In this document: positions 1 through 7,114 of the stretch, piece by piece | Numbering within the stretch: the stretch's first letter is position 1 | Layout: every line of letters begins with the position of its first letter | Notes under the pieces: model-generated | Databases searched by the model: none | What the model was told of the DNA's origin: nothing | What the model saw: the letters and a program-made list of their open reading frames with translations, nothing else | DNA from: Acidobacteriota bacterium | GTDB lineage: Bacteria; Acidobacteriota; UBA890 | DNA: 11,594 nucleotides | Direction: 5' to 3' | Assembly: GCA_030609765.1 (NCBI GenBank) | Contig: JAUWTE010000050.1 | Span: forward strand, 1-11,594 | Position numbers and translations under genes: made by a program

Positions 1-1180
1 GGTTGTTGACATCTTGGTAGACCGTGACGTTGCCGAGCTCATCGACGACTCGGATCCACGGAATTTCTTGTCGCTTCTCATCGCGGGCGATGTACTGGAC
101 GCCGTTGGCGATGTTCATATGCCAATGGATGAAATGCGTGTAGCCCTGTTCAGGGTCACCCCCGCCGATGTTCAGAAGCATGTTGATCACCCATGGCTCT
201 TCCCCTCCCTCGGTCGGGTAATGGGTGAACGTCTTCAGTCGAGCTCCGAAGAAGTGCCGTGGCCAGTGGCACTGTTCGCAAGTGTCCGGTGCAGGTCGCA
301 GGCTCTTGATTGGTGTCGGGATGGGGCGTGGGTAGATGTCCCTGAGCACGGCGTAGACCTGATAGAGACCAGAGATCTTCGAGCGCACATACCATTGCGC
401 TCCGCTGCCGACGTGGCACTCGGCGCAGGTGACACGAGCATGCGCGGAGTTCTGGTAAGCCACGAACTCGGGCTCCATGACAACATGGCACAGCTCACCG
501 CAAAACGTTACGGAATCAGTGAACTCGTGGGCACGATACCCGCCGATAGCGACCACAAAGACCAGAGCGCCGGAGAAGAGACCCGACACCAGGAGCAAGC
601 GCTGCTGTACCCGGGTTCGGGTAACGTCCAGACGTATCCATTCCTCGCCCTTCTCTTCGGCAATCCGCCTTTTGCGCCTCTCTCGCAGGAAGCCGATGAG
701 CACCAGCACGGCACCGAACATGCCCAGCGGAGGCAACACCAAGAAGTGGAAGAGGCCGAAGTAGGGATGGACCTCCTGCGCGACCAGCTCGATCAATCCG
801 AAAAAGACGAAGGTGACGGTCGAGGTGACCATCAGGATCAGGCCAACGCGCCCAGGCCAGCTTCTCAGAAGGCGGTAGAACCAGAGGCTGGCGGACCCCC
901 CGGTCGTCGGCTGCCCAGAGATCGTGCGCGGCGGACGAACAAACTCCGGCGCCCCAGGATCGTGACTCGCCGAGACCTCTGAGGTCGGCTCGCCCCATGC
1001 GGCCGCATCGCTCTCTACCCCAGCGACTTTGGGATCTTCCGTCTCGGGCGTAGCGTCGTCGCGCCGTTCATCCGCGGGAACACCCGTTTGGGGCTCCTCA
1101 CCTGCAGGATCGTCATTCTCAAGCTCACCAGCCTCGAGCTCGTCGTTTTCAGGCTCGTCGCCTTCGCGCTCATCGATCAT
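1..1180 (-). CDS. NapC/NirT-like multihaem cytochrome c with three TM segments (partial, C-terminus outside window)
   Basis: Likely a membrane-anchored quinol dehydrogenase passing electrons to periplasmic cytochromes. 393 residues are visible from ATG at 1180 (GGAG about 10 nt upstream); the 3' end is cut by the left edge. Order: a very acidic, low-complexity tail (about residues 1-65), TM segments near 110-133, 144-166 and 194-213, then the haem region. The basic loop RERRKRR between TM2 and TM3 puts the haems in the periplasm by the positive-inside rule. Haem motifs: CGELCH at 227-232, with three residues between the cysteines and a Met three residues after the His (HVVM), CAECH at 252-256 and CEQCH at 301-305; more may lie beyond the edge. 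The pattern FCG-x-x-CH-x-VMEPE, then HARV-x-C-x-ECHVG, is as I know it from NapC/NirT-type proteins of metal-reducing and related bacteria. It lies 187 bp downstream of the 11-haem fusion gene. Classical NapC/NrfH proteins have one TM segment, so this is a larger relative. Family confident, exact role inferred. Confidence 0.85.
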   Translation of the reverse strand, partial: MIDEREGDEPENDELEAGELENDDPAGEEPQTGVPADERRDDATPETEDPKVAGVESDAAAWGEPTSEVSASHDPGAPEFVRPPRTISGQPTTGGSASLWFYRLLRSWPGRVGLILMVTSTVTFVFFGLIELVAQEVHPYFGLFHFLVLPPLGMFGAVLVLIGFLRERRKRRIAEEKGEEWIRLDVTRTRVQQRLLLVSGLFSGALVFVVAIGGYRAHEFTDSVTFCGELCHVVMEPEFVAYQNSAHARVTCAECHVGSGAQWYVRSKISGLYQVYAVLRDIYPRPIPTPIKSLRPAPDTCEQCHWPRHFFGARLKTFTHYPTEGGEEPWVINMLLNIGGGDPEQGYTHFIHWHMNIANGVQYIARDEKRQEIPWIRVVDELGNVTVYQDVNN

Positions 1181-1244
1181 GGTCACGTAGCTCCATCGGG
1201 TCGTTCCGGGTAGCCCTCAGACGTGCAACGGAAAATCGGATCTC

Positions 1245-1250
1245 ATTATA
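1245..1250 (-). promoter_or_regulatory. Candidate -10 element upstream of the NapC/NirT-like gene
   Basis: The minus strand reads TATAAT here, a perfect -10 hexamer, 64 nt upstream of the ATG at 1180. I see no convincing -35 at 16-18 nt spacing. In GC-rich DNA a perfect hexamer is notable but not proof. If real, the NapC/NirT-like gene has its own promoter besides read-through from the upstream cytochrome genes. The rest of the 187-bp gap (1181-1367) shows no gene and no clear terminator. Confidence 0.3.
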
Positions 1251-1367
1251 CAGAAAGCCCCTCACTACGATCGGGGAATATCCTCGCGCCTCGGCACGCT
1301 CTGCGATCCGCCCAACAGAATCACCACATCCAGCCGAGAATGCGGCGCTGGCATGACCGCAATCCGA

Positions 1368-3593
1368 TTAGGTCAGCAGAATCCAGATGGCGGTCGTGGC
1401 CACCACGAAGAGAAATAACAGCCCGAGGAAGGTCGCCGTGTAACCGACCAGCCGCGAATAGTGGCGTACTAGATCGGAGCTCGGCTCTACCAGAGCATCT
1501 TCGAGCTCGCCGCGCTCGACCAGATCCCGGTACTCGCGTGTGCGCTCTTCTTGGAGCTCCTCGAGAGTGATCCTGCCGGTAAGGAAGACAGGATCGAGCG
1601 GGAACTTTCCGGGCCGCAGATGGGCACTGAAGAAGTGCACGGTGAATATGAAGCTCAGGGCCAGCAGGGCTTCGAAGCCGTGCAGGATAACCGCCACGTT
1701 GAGCGTCCATCCCGGTAGCCACTGGGTGAAGAAGACCGGGTACCACATCAGAAGGCCTGTGCTCCCGAACACGAACACGCCCCAAGCATCAGCGAAATAG
1801 TCGAACTTCTCCCAATAGGTCCAGCGCCCGAACTCAGGGCGGGGCCCTCGCCCGAAGAACCACTTCACGTTGGCCTTGAGCTCGAGCCAGTCCCGGTAGT
1901 TCGGTAACAGCGACTCCATACCGAAGATCAGGCCTTTCTCCTTCTTGCCGAACTTCATGTACAGCAGGTAGCCCAAGTGCATGAAAACATAAACGAAGAT
2001 GATGACGGCGCCGGTCTTGTGCAGGAGTGATGCAGTCCGGAAGCCGCCGAACATTCGCGCCGCATTGCGGGCCCATGGAGCTTCGGCGAAGCGCACGGGC
2101 AACCCCGTGGCCACCAGGATGAGGAAGCTCGACATGACCAGAGCATGCAAGATTCGGTTGAAGACGGTGAAGCGGACATACTCTGGCTCACCCATGGGGT
2201 TGCGATTCGCGGGGCGCACGTACGAAAGACCGCGCTCCGCCCGCTCCCGCTTCAGCCGCCGGTACCAGAGGAAGGTATGCACGGTGCCACCAACGATCGT
2301 CATCGTCAGCAGGCCCAGCATCCCGAAGTAGACCGCGAACAGTAGCGGGAACTCCTGCGAGTCCATGGGGTCGGCATGCACGATGTAGCCCGTGAAGTTC
2401 TCCGTGGCTCCCTCATGGCACGAGGCGCATGTGGCCAACAGATTGTCGGAGTGAACGCTCGAGGCGGGGTCGCTGGCCGGCAGGATGTGATGCGCCGTGT
2501 GGCACGAGGAACAAGCGGCGATCCCGGTAAACCCCATGGCCGTGACCTTGCCATGGTAGGTACCCGTGTAGGTATTGAGCATGTCGGCATGACAGGTGCC
2601 ACACTCGGCCACCGCACCGGCTATGAAGGTGTCCACGCCGGCAGGGGCGATTCCGTGCGTGTTGTGGCACGTCGAGCAGGTCGGCACGTCGGTGCGACCC
2701 TCCGCCAAGAGCCGCCCATGAATGCTCTCGTTGAACTCCGCCAGCAGACCCAGATGGCAGGTGCCACACGTGTCGGCGACGTTGAGCGGAGAAACCGGAG
2801 AGTCGGGGTCGGTCTCTGAGAGAACGTAGTGGCTGCCGTGGCAGTCGATACAGCTTGCTGAGATCAACAGGCCGGCGCGCAGAAGCCCGCGACCGTGGAC
2901 ACCGCTGACGTAGGTTTGATAGGCGTCAGGAACGTGGACAGCGTGCTCGAGAGCGAACTGCTCGTCGCCATGGCATACGCCGCAGGTTTCCGGCAGGACA
3001 AGTGGGTGCACCTGGGATTCGGGATCGTCTACGGGATGGATGTCGTGCGTGCGGTGGCAGCTCGTGCATGCCGGTGCATGCACATCTCCCGCTTGCAGTG
3101 AGATGCCATGAGCGCTGCGCTGGTACTGGTCGTAGACGTCATCGTGGCACTCGGAGCAGGCCAGAGGATCGGCCCGTGGGAGCTCAGGTGCGTGGGGGAT
3201 ATCGTCGATCTCCGAGTGGCAGAAGACGCAATCGAAATCGGCGTGCACGCTGTGCGAGAGGTCATCCTCGAGCACCACTAGCCCCTCGCGTGGCGCGATT
3301 TCCGCCATATCTACGACGTCGGGCTCGGCGTGACAGAGGAGGCACTCCTCGTTGGTGAAGTCCGCCTGCCGACCAGGCGCGGGCGCCAATCTCGGCGCCG
3401 GCCTCGATCCACCAGGCACAGGCTCCGAGCCATGTATTCCGACCACTTCGGAAGAACCCGCGGCCGGCGGCCCGAGAGCCTCATGCAGCCGAAATGTCGC
3501 TTCCGCCGCGGGGGTACCAAGGAGGAACACGACCGCCATACCGGCCACAGCCAGCAGGCTAGCGGACACAAATAACGCCGGTAGCCGTCTCAT
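1368..3593 (-). CDS. 11-haem cytochrome c / cytochrome b fusion membrane protein
   Basis: Fusion of a periplasmic multihaem c domain to a membrane cytochrome b module, expected to take electrons between the quinone pool and periplasmic carriers. I start at ATG 3593 because a clean signal peptide follows (MRRLPALF, hydrophobic stretch, cleavage after AEA); an ATG at 3638 would add 15 hydrophilic residues. From 3593 the protein has 741 residues. Eleven CXXCH motifs lie at residues 84, 122, 146, 176, 204, 248, 276, 306, 331, 361 and 389. Six TM segments follow near 414-442, 480-500, 524-547, 600-623, 631-657 and 714-740, with His at 483, 525, 539, 638, 653 and 658 as b-haem ligand candidates, resembling the gamma subunit of formate dehydrogenase or Ni-Fe hydrogenase. 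The layout is like CbcL of Geobacter (multihaem c plus membrane b domain), but that is an architectural comparison, not an ortholog claim. It follows the tetrahaem gene by 63 bp (18 bp with the alternative start). Confidence 0.92.
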   Translation of the reverse strand: MRRLPALFVSASLLAVAGMAVVFLLGTPAAEATFRLHEALGPPAAGSSEVVGIHGSEPVPGGSRPAPRLAPAPGRQADFTNEECLLCHAEPDVVDMAEIAPREGLVVLEDDLSHSVHADFDCVFCHSEIDDIPHAPELPRADPLACSECHDDVYDQYQRSAHGISLQAGDVHAPACTSCHRTHDIHPVDDPESQVHPLVLPETCGVCHGDEQFALEHAVHVPDAYQTYVSGVHGRGLLRAGLLISASCIDCHGSHYVLSETDPDSPVSPLNVADTCGTCHLGLLAEFNESIHGRLLAEGRTDVPTCSTCHNTHGIAPAGVDTFIAGAVAECGTCHADMLNTYTGTYHGKVTAMGFTGIAACSSCHTAHHILPASDPASSVHSDNLLATCASCHEGATENFTGYIVHADPMDSQEFPLLFAVYFGMLGLLTMTIVGGTVHTFLWYRRLKRERAERGLSYVRPANRNPMGEPEYVRFTVFNRILHALVMSSFLILVATGLPVRFAEAPWARNAARMFGGFRTASLLHKTGAVIIFVYVFMHLGYLLYMKFGKKEKGLIFGMESLLPNYRDWLELKANVKWFFGRGPRPEFGRWTYWEKFDYFADAWGVFVFGSTGLLMWYPVFFTQWLPGWTLNVAVILHGFEALLALSFIFTVHFFSAHLRPGKFPLDPVFLTGRITLEELQEERTREYRDLVERGELEDALVEPSSDLVRHYSRLVGYTATFLGLLFLFVVATTAIWILLT

Positions 3594-3656
3594 CGGGTGT
3601 CGCTCTCGAGATTTCAGATCGCGTCGCGCGTCCAGCACGCGGCATCTAGCTCTGTG

Positions 3657-4205
3657 CTAGCCGCCGATTTCGTGTACGCCGGCCGCCTTCGCTGCCTCGT
3701 AATCAAACTCGCCGGAGAAGGTTGGGCTCTCGGCGTTATGGCACCCCATGCATGTCGCCTCGTTCGGGATGAGGAGCCCTGCCGCGACAGACGCGTCGCG
3801 ATCCTTCATCGTGTCACGATCCTTGTAGTCGGCTCCCGCGCCGTGACAAGCCTCACAAGTGACATTGGCGAGGTTCGGCGTGTCAGCGACACTGGTGTAG
3901 CCCGTGGCTGCCCCGTAGCCTGTAGTGTGGCACTGCAGGCAAGCGGGATCCGACTGGCTTTCCTCGGGCAGCGTCTCGAGGGCCTTGGCATGGGGCGTGG
4001 CTTCCCAGGAGCGATACTGCTTGATGTGACACCTGCGGCAAGCCGTGCGGCCGCCCTCGAAAGCATGGTCCTGAGGCATCGAGGAATGCGCCGCCAGGAC
4101 AGGGTCACTCGAGCTGGTCGCGGCCTCCGCGGTCGGCCAACCGACGGCCAGCGCCGCCAATGCCATGCAGCTCACTGCCAGAAGAATCCATCCGCTCTTC
4201 TTCAC
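3657..4205 (-). CDS. Tetrahaem cytochrome c554-like periplasmic protein
   Basis: Small exported electron-transfer protein, first gene of the leftward cytochrome cluster. I choose GTG at 4205 because AGGAGAG (4212-4218) sits 6 nt upstream, and the protein then begins VKKSGW followed by a hydrophobic signal segment ending near AEA (residues 26-28). An ATG at 4229 would add eight residues and lacks a good ribosome site. The 182-residue product has four CXXCH motifs: CRRCH 56-60, CLQCH 89-93, CEACH 117-121 and CMGCH 152-156. The context around them (CH-x3-Y-x2-W-x2-TPHAKA, CHTTGYG, VTCEACHGAG-x-DY) is the c554-type pattern seen in many cytochrome families beyond nitrifiers, so no hydroxylamine link should be read into it. 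It probably shuttles electrons for the two membrane cytochromes downstream. Family assignment is firm, partner assignment is inferred from gene order. Confidence 0.9.
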   Translation of the reverse strand: MKKSGWILLAVSCMALAALAVGWPTAEAATSSSDPVLAAHSSMPQDHAFEGGRTACRRCHIKQYRSWEATPHAKALETLPEESQSDPACLQCHTTGYGAATGYTSVADTPNLANVTCEACHGAGADYKDRDTMKDRDASVAAGLLIPNEATCMGCHNAESPTFSGEFDYEAAKAAGVHEIGG

Positions 4206-4291
4206 TGGGCTCTCTCCTATCGATTGCATCGTAGACGCCTACGGCCGAACTTCGAGGGCTCGGCCACCCTCCCAAGTGCCGATCGGCGGTT

Positions 4292-4321
4292 ATATTAGCA
4301 CCTGCTCATCGTATTTGTCAG
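4292..4321 (-). promoter_or_regulatory. Candidate promoter for the leftward cytochrome operon
   Basis: On the minus strand CTGACA (4316-4321, five of six matches to TTGACA) is followed after 18 nt by TAATAT (4292-4297, four of six matches). Transcription would begin near 4285 and give a leader of about 80 nt before the GTG at 4205. It lies in the only sizeable gap upstream of the cluster. Read by eye; plausible but not proven. Confidence 0.4.
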
Positions 4322-4346
4322 CACGATGGATAGGCTTGGCTGTGCC

Positions 4347-4375
4347 TTGCCAATGAAACGATCTAGTCGTATGTT
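4347..4375 (+). promoter_or_regulatory. Candidate promoter for the pentahaem cytochrome - pncB unit
   Basis: TTGCCA (4347-4352, five of six matches) is followed after exactly 17 nt by TATGTT (4370-4375, four of six matches). Transcription would begin near 4382, about 28 nt before the ATG at 4410. This promoter and the leftward candidate diverge, with facing -35 elements only about 25 bp apart, so a single regulator could serve both cytochrome units. Confidence 0.4.
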
Positions 4376-4409
4376 GATCTTCCAATCTTCGTCCCGGGAG
4401 GCCGCGATA

Positions 4410-5585
4410 ATGAACCGACCCCTTCGGCACTTGGTAGGCGCTGTCGCAAGTGTTCTCTTGGTTGCCATGATCGGCATGGCAGAGCCAGGAAACGCCCAGA
4501 GCCCGCAGGCCAACGTGCCCCCCTCTCTGCGGAATTTCGACTTCGGGTCCGTCGCCTACATGCCGAGCGTCGTCTGTGGTGCCTGCCATGGCGATATCTA
4601 TGATGTGTGGCGTGAGTCGGTGCACGCGAAGGCGTACAAGGACCCGCTGTTCCAAGCTGGCATGCGGGAGGCTATAGCCCTTTCGGGAGAGGGAATCACG
4701 GGCATCTGCATAACTTGCCACGCGCCAGCCACCCTCATGGTGACCGCCAAGGCCGAGAACGACCTGCGCATTGCCGAGGGAATCGGGTGTGATTTCTGCC
4801 ACTCGGTCAAGGGAGCGGACCTAGAGCAGTTTGGTGCCTTCGATATCGGTCCCTCCAACACAGCATACGGTCCGCTCGCCGACGCAGAGTCGCCAAAGCA
4901 CGAGACCGTCTACTCCGAGTTCATGGGCACGGCCGGCTACTGCGCGACTTGCCATGAATACCAGAGCCGTGCCGGCGCCCCGATCCTGACGACCTTTACG
5001 GAGTATGCACAGGGCCCCTACGAGCAGCAGCTCGTGGCTTGCCAGGATTGCCACATGCCGTTGGTGATGGGAACGACGGTCGGGGAGCATATCAAGCGCA
5101 CGGGCCGCACCGAATTCGTCGGTTTTCACGCGATTCCCGGTGGCCGAGATCTCTCCCAGCTACGGCGCGCACTCGGCCTGGAACTCGTCGCAGTGACGCC
5201 GGCGAGTGGCAGCGTGAGCGTGCGGGTGAACATTGAAAACCGTGCTGCGGGCCACTGGCTGCCGACCGGCATGCCGTCACGCCAGCTCGTGCTGGAGATT
5301 TCTACTCGGTGGGGAGATCGCGTTCATTCGAGGGAAGTGGTTTTCGGGCGCAAGGTATTCAATGCCGACGACGAGCTGTTGACCTCGGTAGCGCGCATGA
5401 TCCTGGAGGGCGCCAAGGTGTCCATCGACACTCGCCTGCGCCCCGGGCAGAGTCGCAACGTCGTCCAGGTCCTTCCCGCTCCCCAGGACGCCCAAGTAAC
5501 GCTCGTGGTGCGCTGCTTCTATAGGTCCACAGAGGATCCTGACGCACCTGTCGAGGACATCCACAGGATCGAGCGCTCTCTTTAG
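4410..5585 (+). CDS. Pentahaem c554-type cytochrome c with C-terminal beta-rich domain
   Basis: Exported multihaem cytochrome. ATG at 4410 has GGGAGG at 4396-4401 and starts a good signal peptide (MNRPLRHLV, hydrophobic core, cleavage near GNAQ at residue 30). An in-frame ATG at 4326 would bury the signal behind 28 extra residues and would lie upstream of the candidate promoter's start point. The 391-residue product has five CXXCH motifs: CGACH 56-60, CITCH 100-104, CDFCH 127-131, CATCH 178-182 and CQDCH 211-215. The opening VCGACHGDIYDVWRESVHAKAY is c554-like. Residues about 255-370 carry no haem motif and read as a beta-sandwich with a GHWLPTGMPSRQL segment, a tail I associate with multihaem c554-family proteins; its function is unknown to me. 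It is transcribed away from the other cytochrome genes and followed by pncB after 34 bp. Probably an electron carrier or periplasmic reductase subunit; the substrate cannot be told. Confidence 0.88.
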   Translation: MNRPLRHLVGAVASVLLVAMIGMAEPGNAQSPQANVPPSLRNFDFGSVAYMPSVVCGACHGDIYDVWRESVHAKAYKDPLFQAGMREAIALSGEGITGICITCHAPATLMVTAKAENDLRIAEGIGCDFCHSVKGADLEQFGAFDIGPSNTAYGPLADAESPKHETVYSEFMGTAGYCATCHEYQSRAGAPILTTFTEYAQGPYEQQLVACQDCHMPLVMGTTVGEHIKRTGRTEFVGFHAIPGGRDLSQLRRALGLELVAVTPASGSVSVRVNIENRAAGHWLPTGMPSRQLVLEISTRWGDRVHSREVVFGRKVFNADDELLTSVARMILEGAKVSIDTRLRPGQSRNVVQVLPAPQDAQVTLVVRCFYRSTEDPDAPVEDIHRIERSL

Positions 5586-5619
5586 CAGGCTGCCGAAGGA
5601 CCTGGAAGGTGCGTCCCTG

Positions 5620-6981
5620 ATGAGGCACGGTCTCGTTACTCCCGAGCAGCTCGCCTTGATCACCGATTTGTACGAGTTGACGATGGCGGCCGGCTATTTC
5701 TCGCAGGGGACGGCCGACCGCACGGCGACCTTCGATCTGAGCATTCGGAGTCTCCCGCCACAACGCGGATACCTCGTCGCCGCCGGTCTCGAGCAAGCTC
5801 TTGCATACCTGAGAGATCTTCGCTTCACCGCGGAGGTCCTGCAGCAGCTCGAAGGCACGGGACACTTCCGTACGGATTTCCTCGACTACCTCGCGAGCTT
5901 TCGATTCAGCGGCTCCGTCGACGCCATTGCTGAGGGAACCGTCGTGTTTCCACCCACGCCCCTGGTAACGGTCACGGCTCCGATCATCGAGGCCCAGCTC
6001 GTCGAGACCTATCTGCTCACAATGATCACCTTCCAGACCATGATCGCTACCAAGGCCGCGCGCGTAGTCGGCGCCAGCTCCGGCCGTCAGGTCGTGGATT
6101 TTTCGCCGCGCCGAGACCACGGCCCGCAGGCGGGATTGCTGGCGGCACGGGCGGCCTTCATCGGCGGCTGCATCGGCACATCGAACGTGCTCGCCGGGCA
6201 GCGCTTCGAGATCCCCACCTACGGCACCATGGCTCATTCCTTCATCATGTTCTATCCCGATGAAGAGGAGGCGTTCCTGGCATTTGCCGACTCCTACCCT
6301 GGCGACCCGACTCTCCTTATCGATACGTATGACACCCTCGACGGGGCGCGGGTGGCAGTGCGGGTGGCGCGCGAGCTCGAGAAGGTGGGGCGCAAGCTGG
6401 CGGCGGTGCGTCTCGATAGTGGAGATCTGGTCACCCTCAGCAGGGAGGTTCGGGCGATTCTCGATGAAGCGGGGCTGCAGGCCACGAAGATCTTCGCCAG
6501 CGGCGGGCTCGACGAGTTCAAGATTCATGACATGTTATTGGCCGGGGCCGAAGTCGACGGCTTTGGCGTAGGAACCGAGCTCGGCACGAGCGGAGATGCG
6601 CCTTCGCTCGATAGCACATACAAGCTGGTGGCCTGCGTGGATGGATCTGGCGACGAGATTCCGGTGATCAAGCTGAGCACTGGCAAGATCACCCTTCCCG
6701 GCCGCAAGCAGGTCTGGAGGCAACGCAATGGAGGCTCATTCATGAGGGACATCATCGGCATGGCCGATGAGCAACTCGAGGGTGAGCCTCTGATCGAGCC
6801 CGTGATGCGGGATGGCGTCCCGCTGCATCAGGCTCCTGCCCTGTTGGACGTCCAACGGAGAGCTGCAGAGCAGCTCGCCGCCACCCCGGAGAGTACCCGA
6901 GCTCTCGAGAAACCCGCTCCGTACGAGGTCGAGATCTCCGCACAGCTACACCAGCTAGTCGAGTCCTTGAGACGGCGCTAG
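5620..6981 (+). CDS. pncB: Nicotinate phosphoribosyltransferase
   Basis: Makes nicotinate mononucleotide from nicotinate and PRPP with ATP hydrolysis (EC 6.3.4.21), the entry step of the Preiss-Handler NAD salvage route, in the cytoplasm. The 453-residue protein is full length for the family. Signatures: TDLYELTMAAGYF near residues 15-27, RGYLVAAGLEQAL 49-61, RRDHGPQAG 164-172 leading into GTSN 186-189, GTMAHSF 202-208 whose His206 fits the phosphorylated active-site His, VRLDSGDL 263-270, ASGGLDEFKI 293-302 and GVGTELGTS 317-325. The start ATG at 5620 has GGAAGG about 10 nt upstream. The 34-bp gap after the pentahaem cytochrome, with no terminator visible, suggests co-transcription. The pairing with a cytochrome gene may be incidental. 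Identification is secure. Confidence 0.96.
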   Translation: MRHGLVTPEQLALITDLYELTMAAGYFSQGTADRTATFDLSIRSLPPQRGYLVAAGLEQALAYLRDLRFTAEVLQQLEGTGHFRTDFLDYLASFRFSGSVDAIAEGTVVFPPTPLVTVTAPIIEAQLVETYLLTMITFQTMIATKAARVVGASSGRQVVDFSPRRDHGPQAGLLAARAAFIGGCIGTSNVLAGQRFEIPTYGTMAHSFIMFYPDEEEAFLAFADSYPGDPTLLIDTYDTLDGARVAVRVARELEKVGRKLAAVRLDSGDLVTLSREVRAILDEAGLQATKIFASGGLDEFKIHDMLLAGAEVDGFGVGTELGTSGDAPSLDSTYKLVACVDGSGDEIPVIKLSTGKITLPGRKQVWRQRNGGSFMRDIIGMADEQLEGEPLIEPVMRDGVPLHQAPALLDVQRRAAEQLAATPESTRALEKPAPYEVEISAQLHQLVESLRRR

Positions 6982-7042
6982 CAGGGTCCCATTTGTCCCA
7001 CCCCCTCGAAATCAGTAGGATGTTGCGACGCTGTAGCTGCCT

Positions 7043-7067
7043 TCCCGCGTGCCCGGTTCCCGCGGGA
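7043..7067. repeat. Inverted repeat between pncB and the citrate synthase gene
   Basis: TCCCGCG (7043-7049) and CGCGGGA (7061-7067) form a 7-bp stem with an 11-nt loop; the right half also lies in a perfect 10-bp palindrome, TCCCGCGGGA (7058-7067). No T-run follows, so a factor-independent terminator is weak. It could be an operator or chance in GC-rich DNA. The 133-bp gap shows no other feature except the ribosome site of the next gene. Confidence 0.3.
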
Positions 7068-7114
7068 CTTGCTGTCCACAACCCAGCATCAAGCCAAGCT
7101 TTGCGGGAGAAGTG

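Noticed and set aside
14..982. Long plus-strand reading frame of 322 codons
   Set aside because: It lies opposite the NapC/NirT-like gene, whose minus-strand frame carries haem motifs, TM segments and a recognisable family pattern. The plus-strand product has no domain and is a by-product of GC-rich codon use.
3657..5585. Hydroxylamine-oxidation (nitrifier) system from the c554-like cytochromes
   Set aside because: c554-type folds occur widely outside nitrifiers; no hydroxylamine oxidoreductase with its eight haems or cm552-type partner is in the window.
5359..6528. Minus-strand reading frame of 389 codons
   Set aside because: It is antisense to pncB and the end of the pentahaem cytochrome, both clearly real; the product is Arg/Gly/Glu-rich without a recognisable family.
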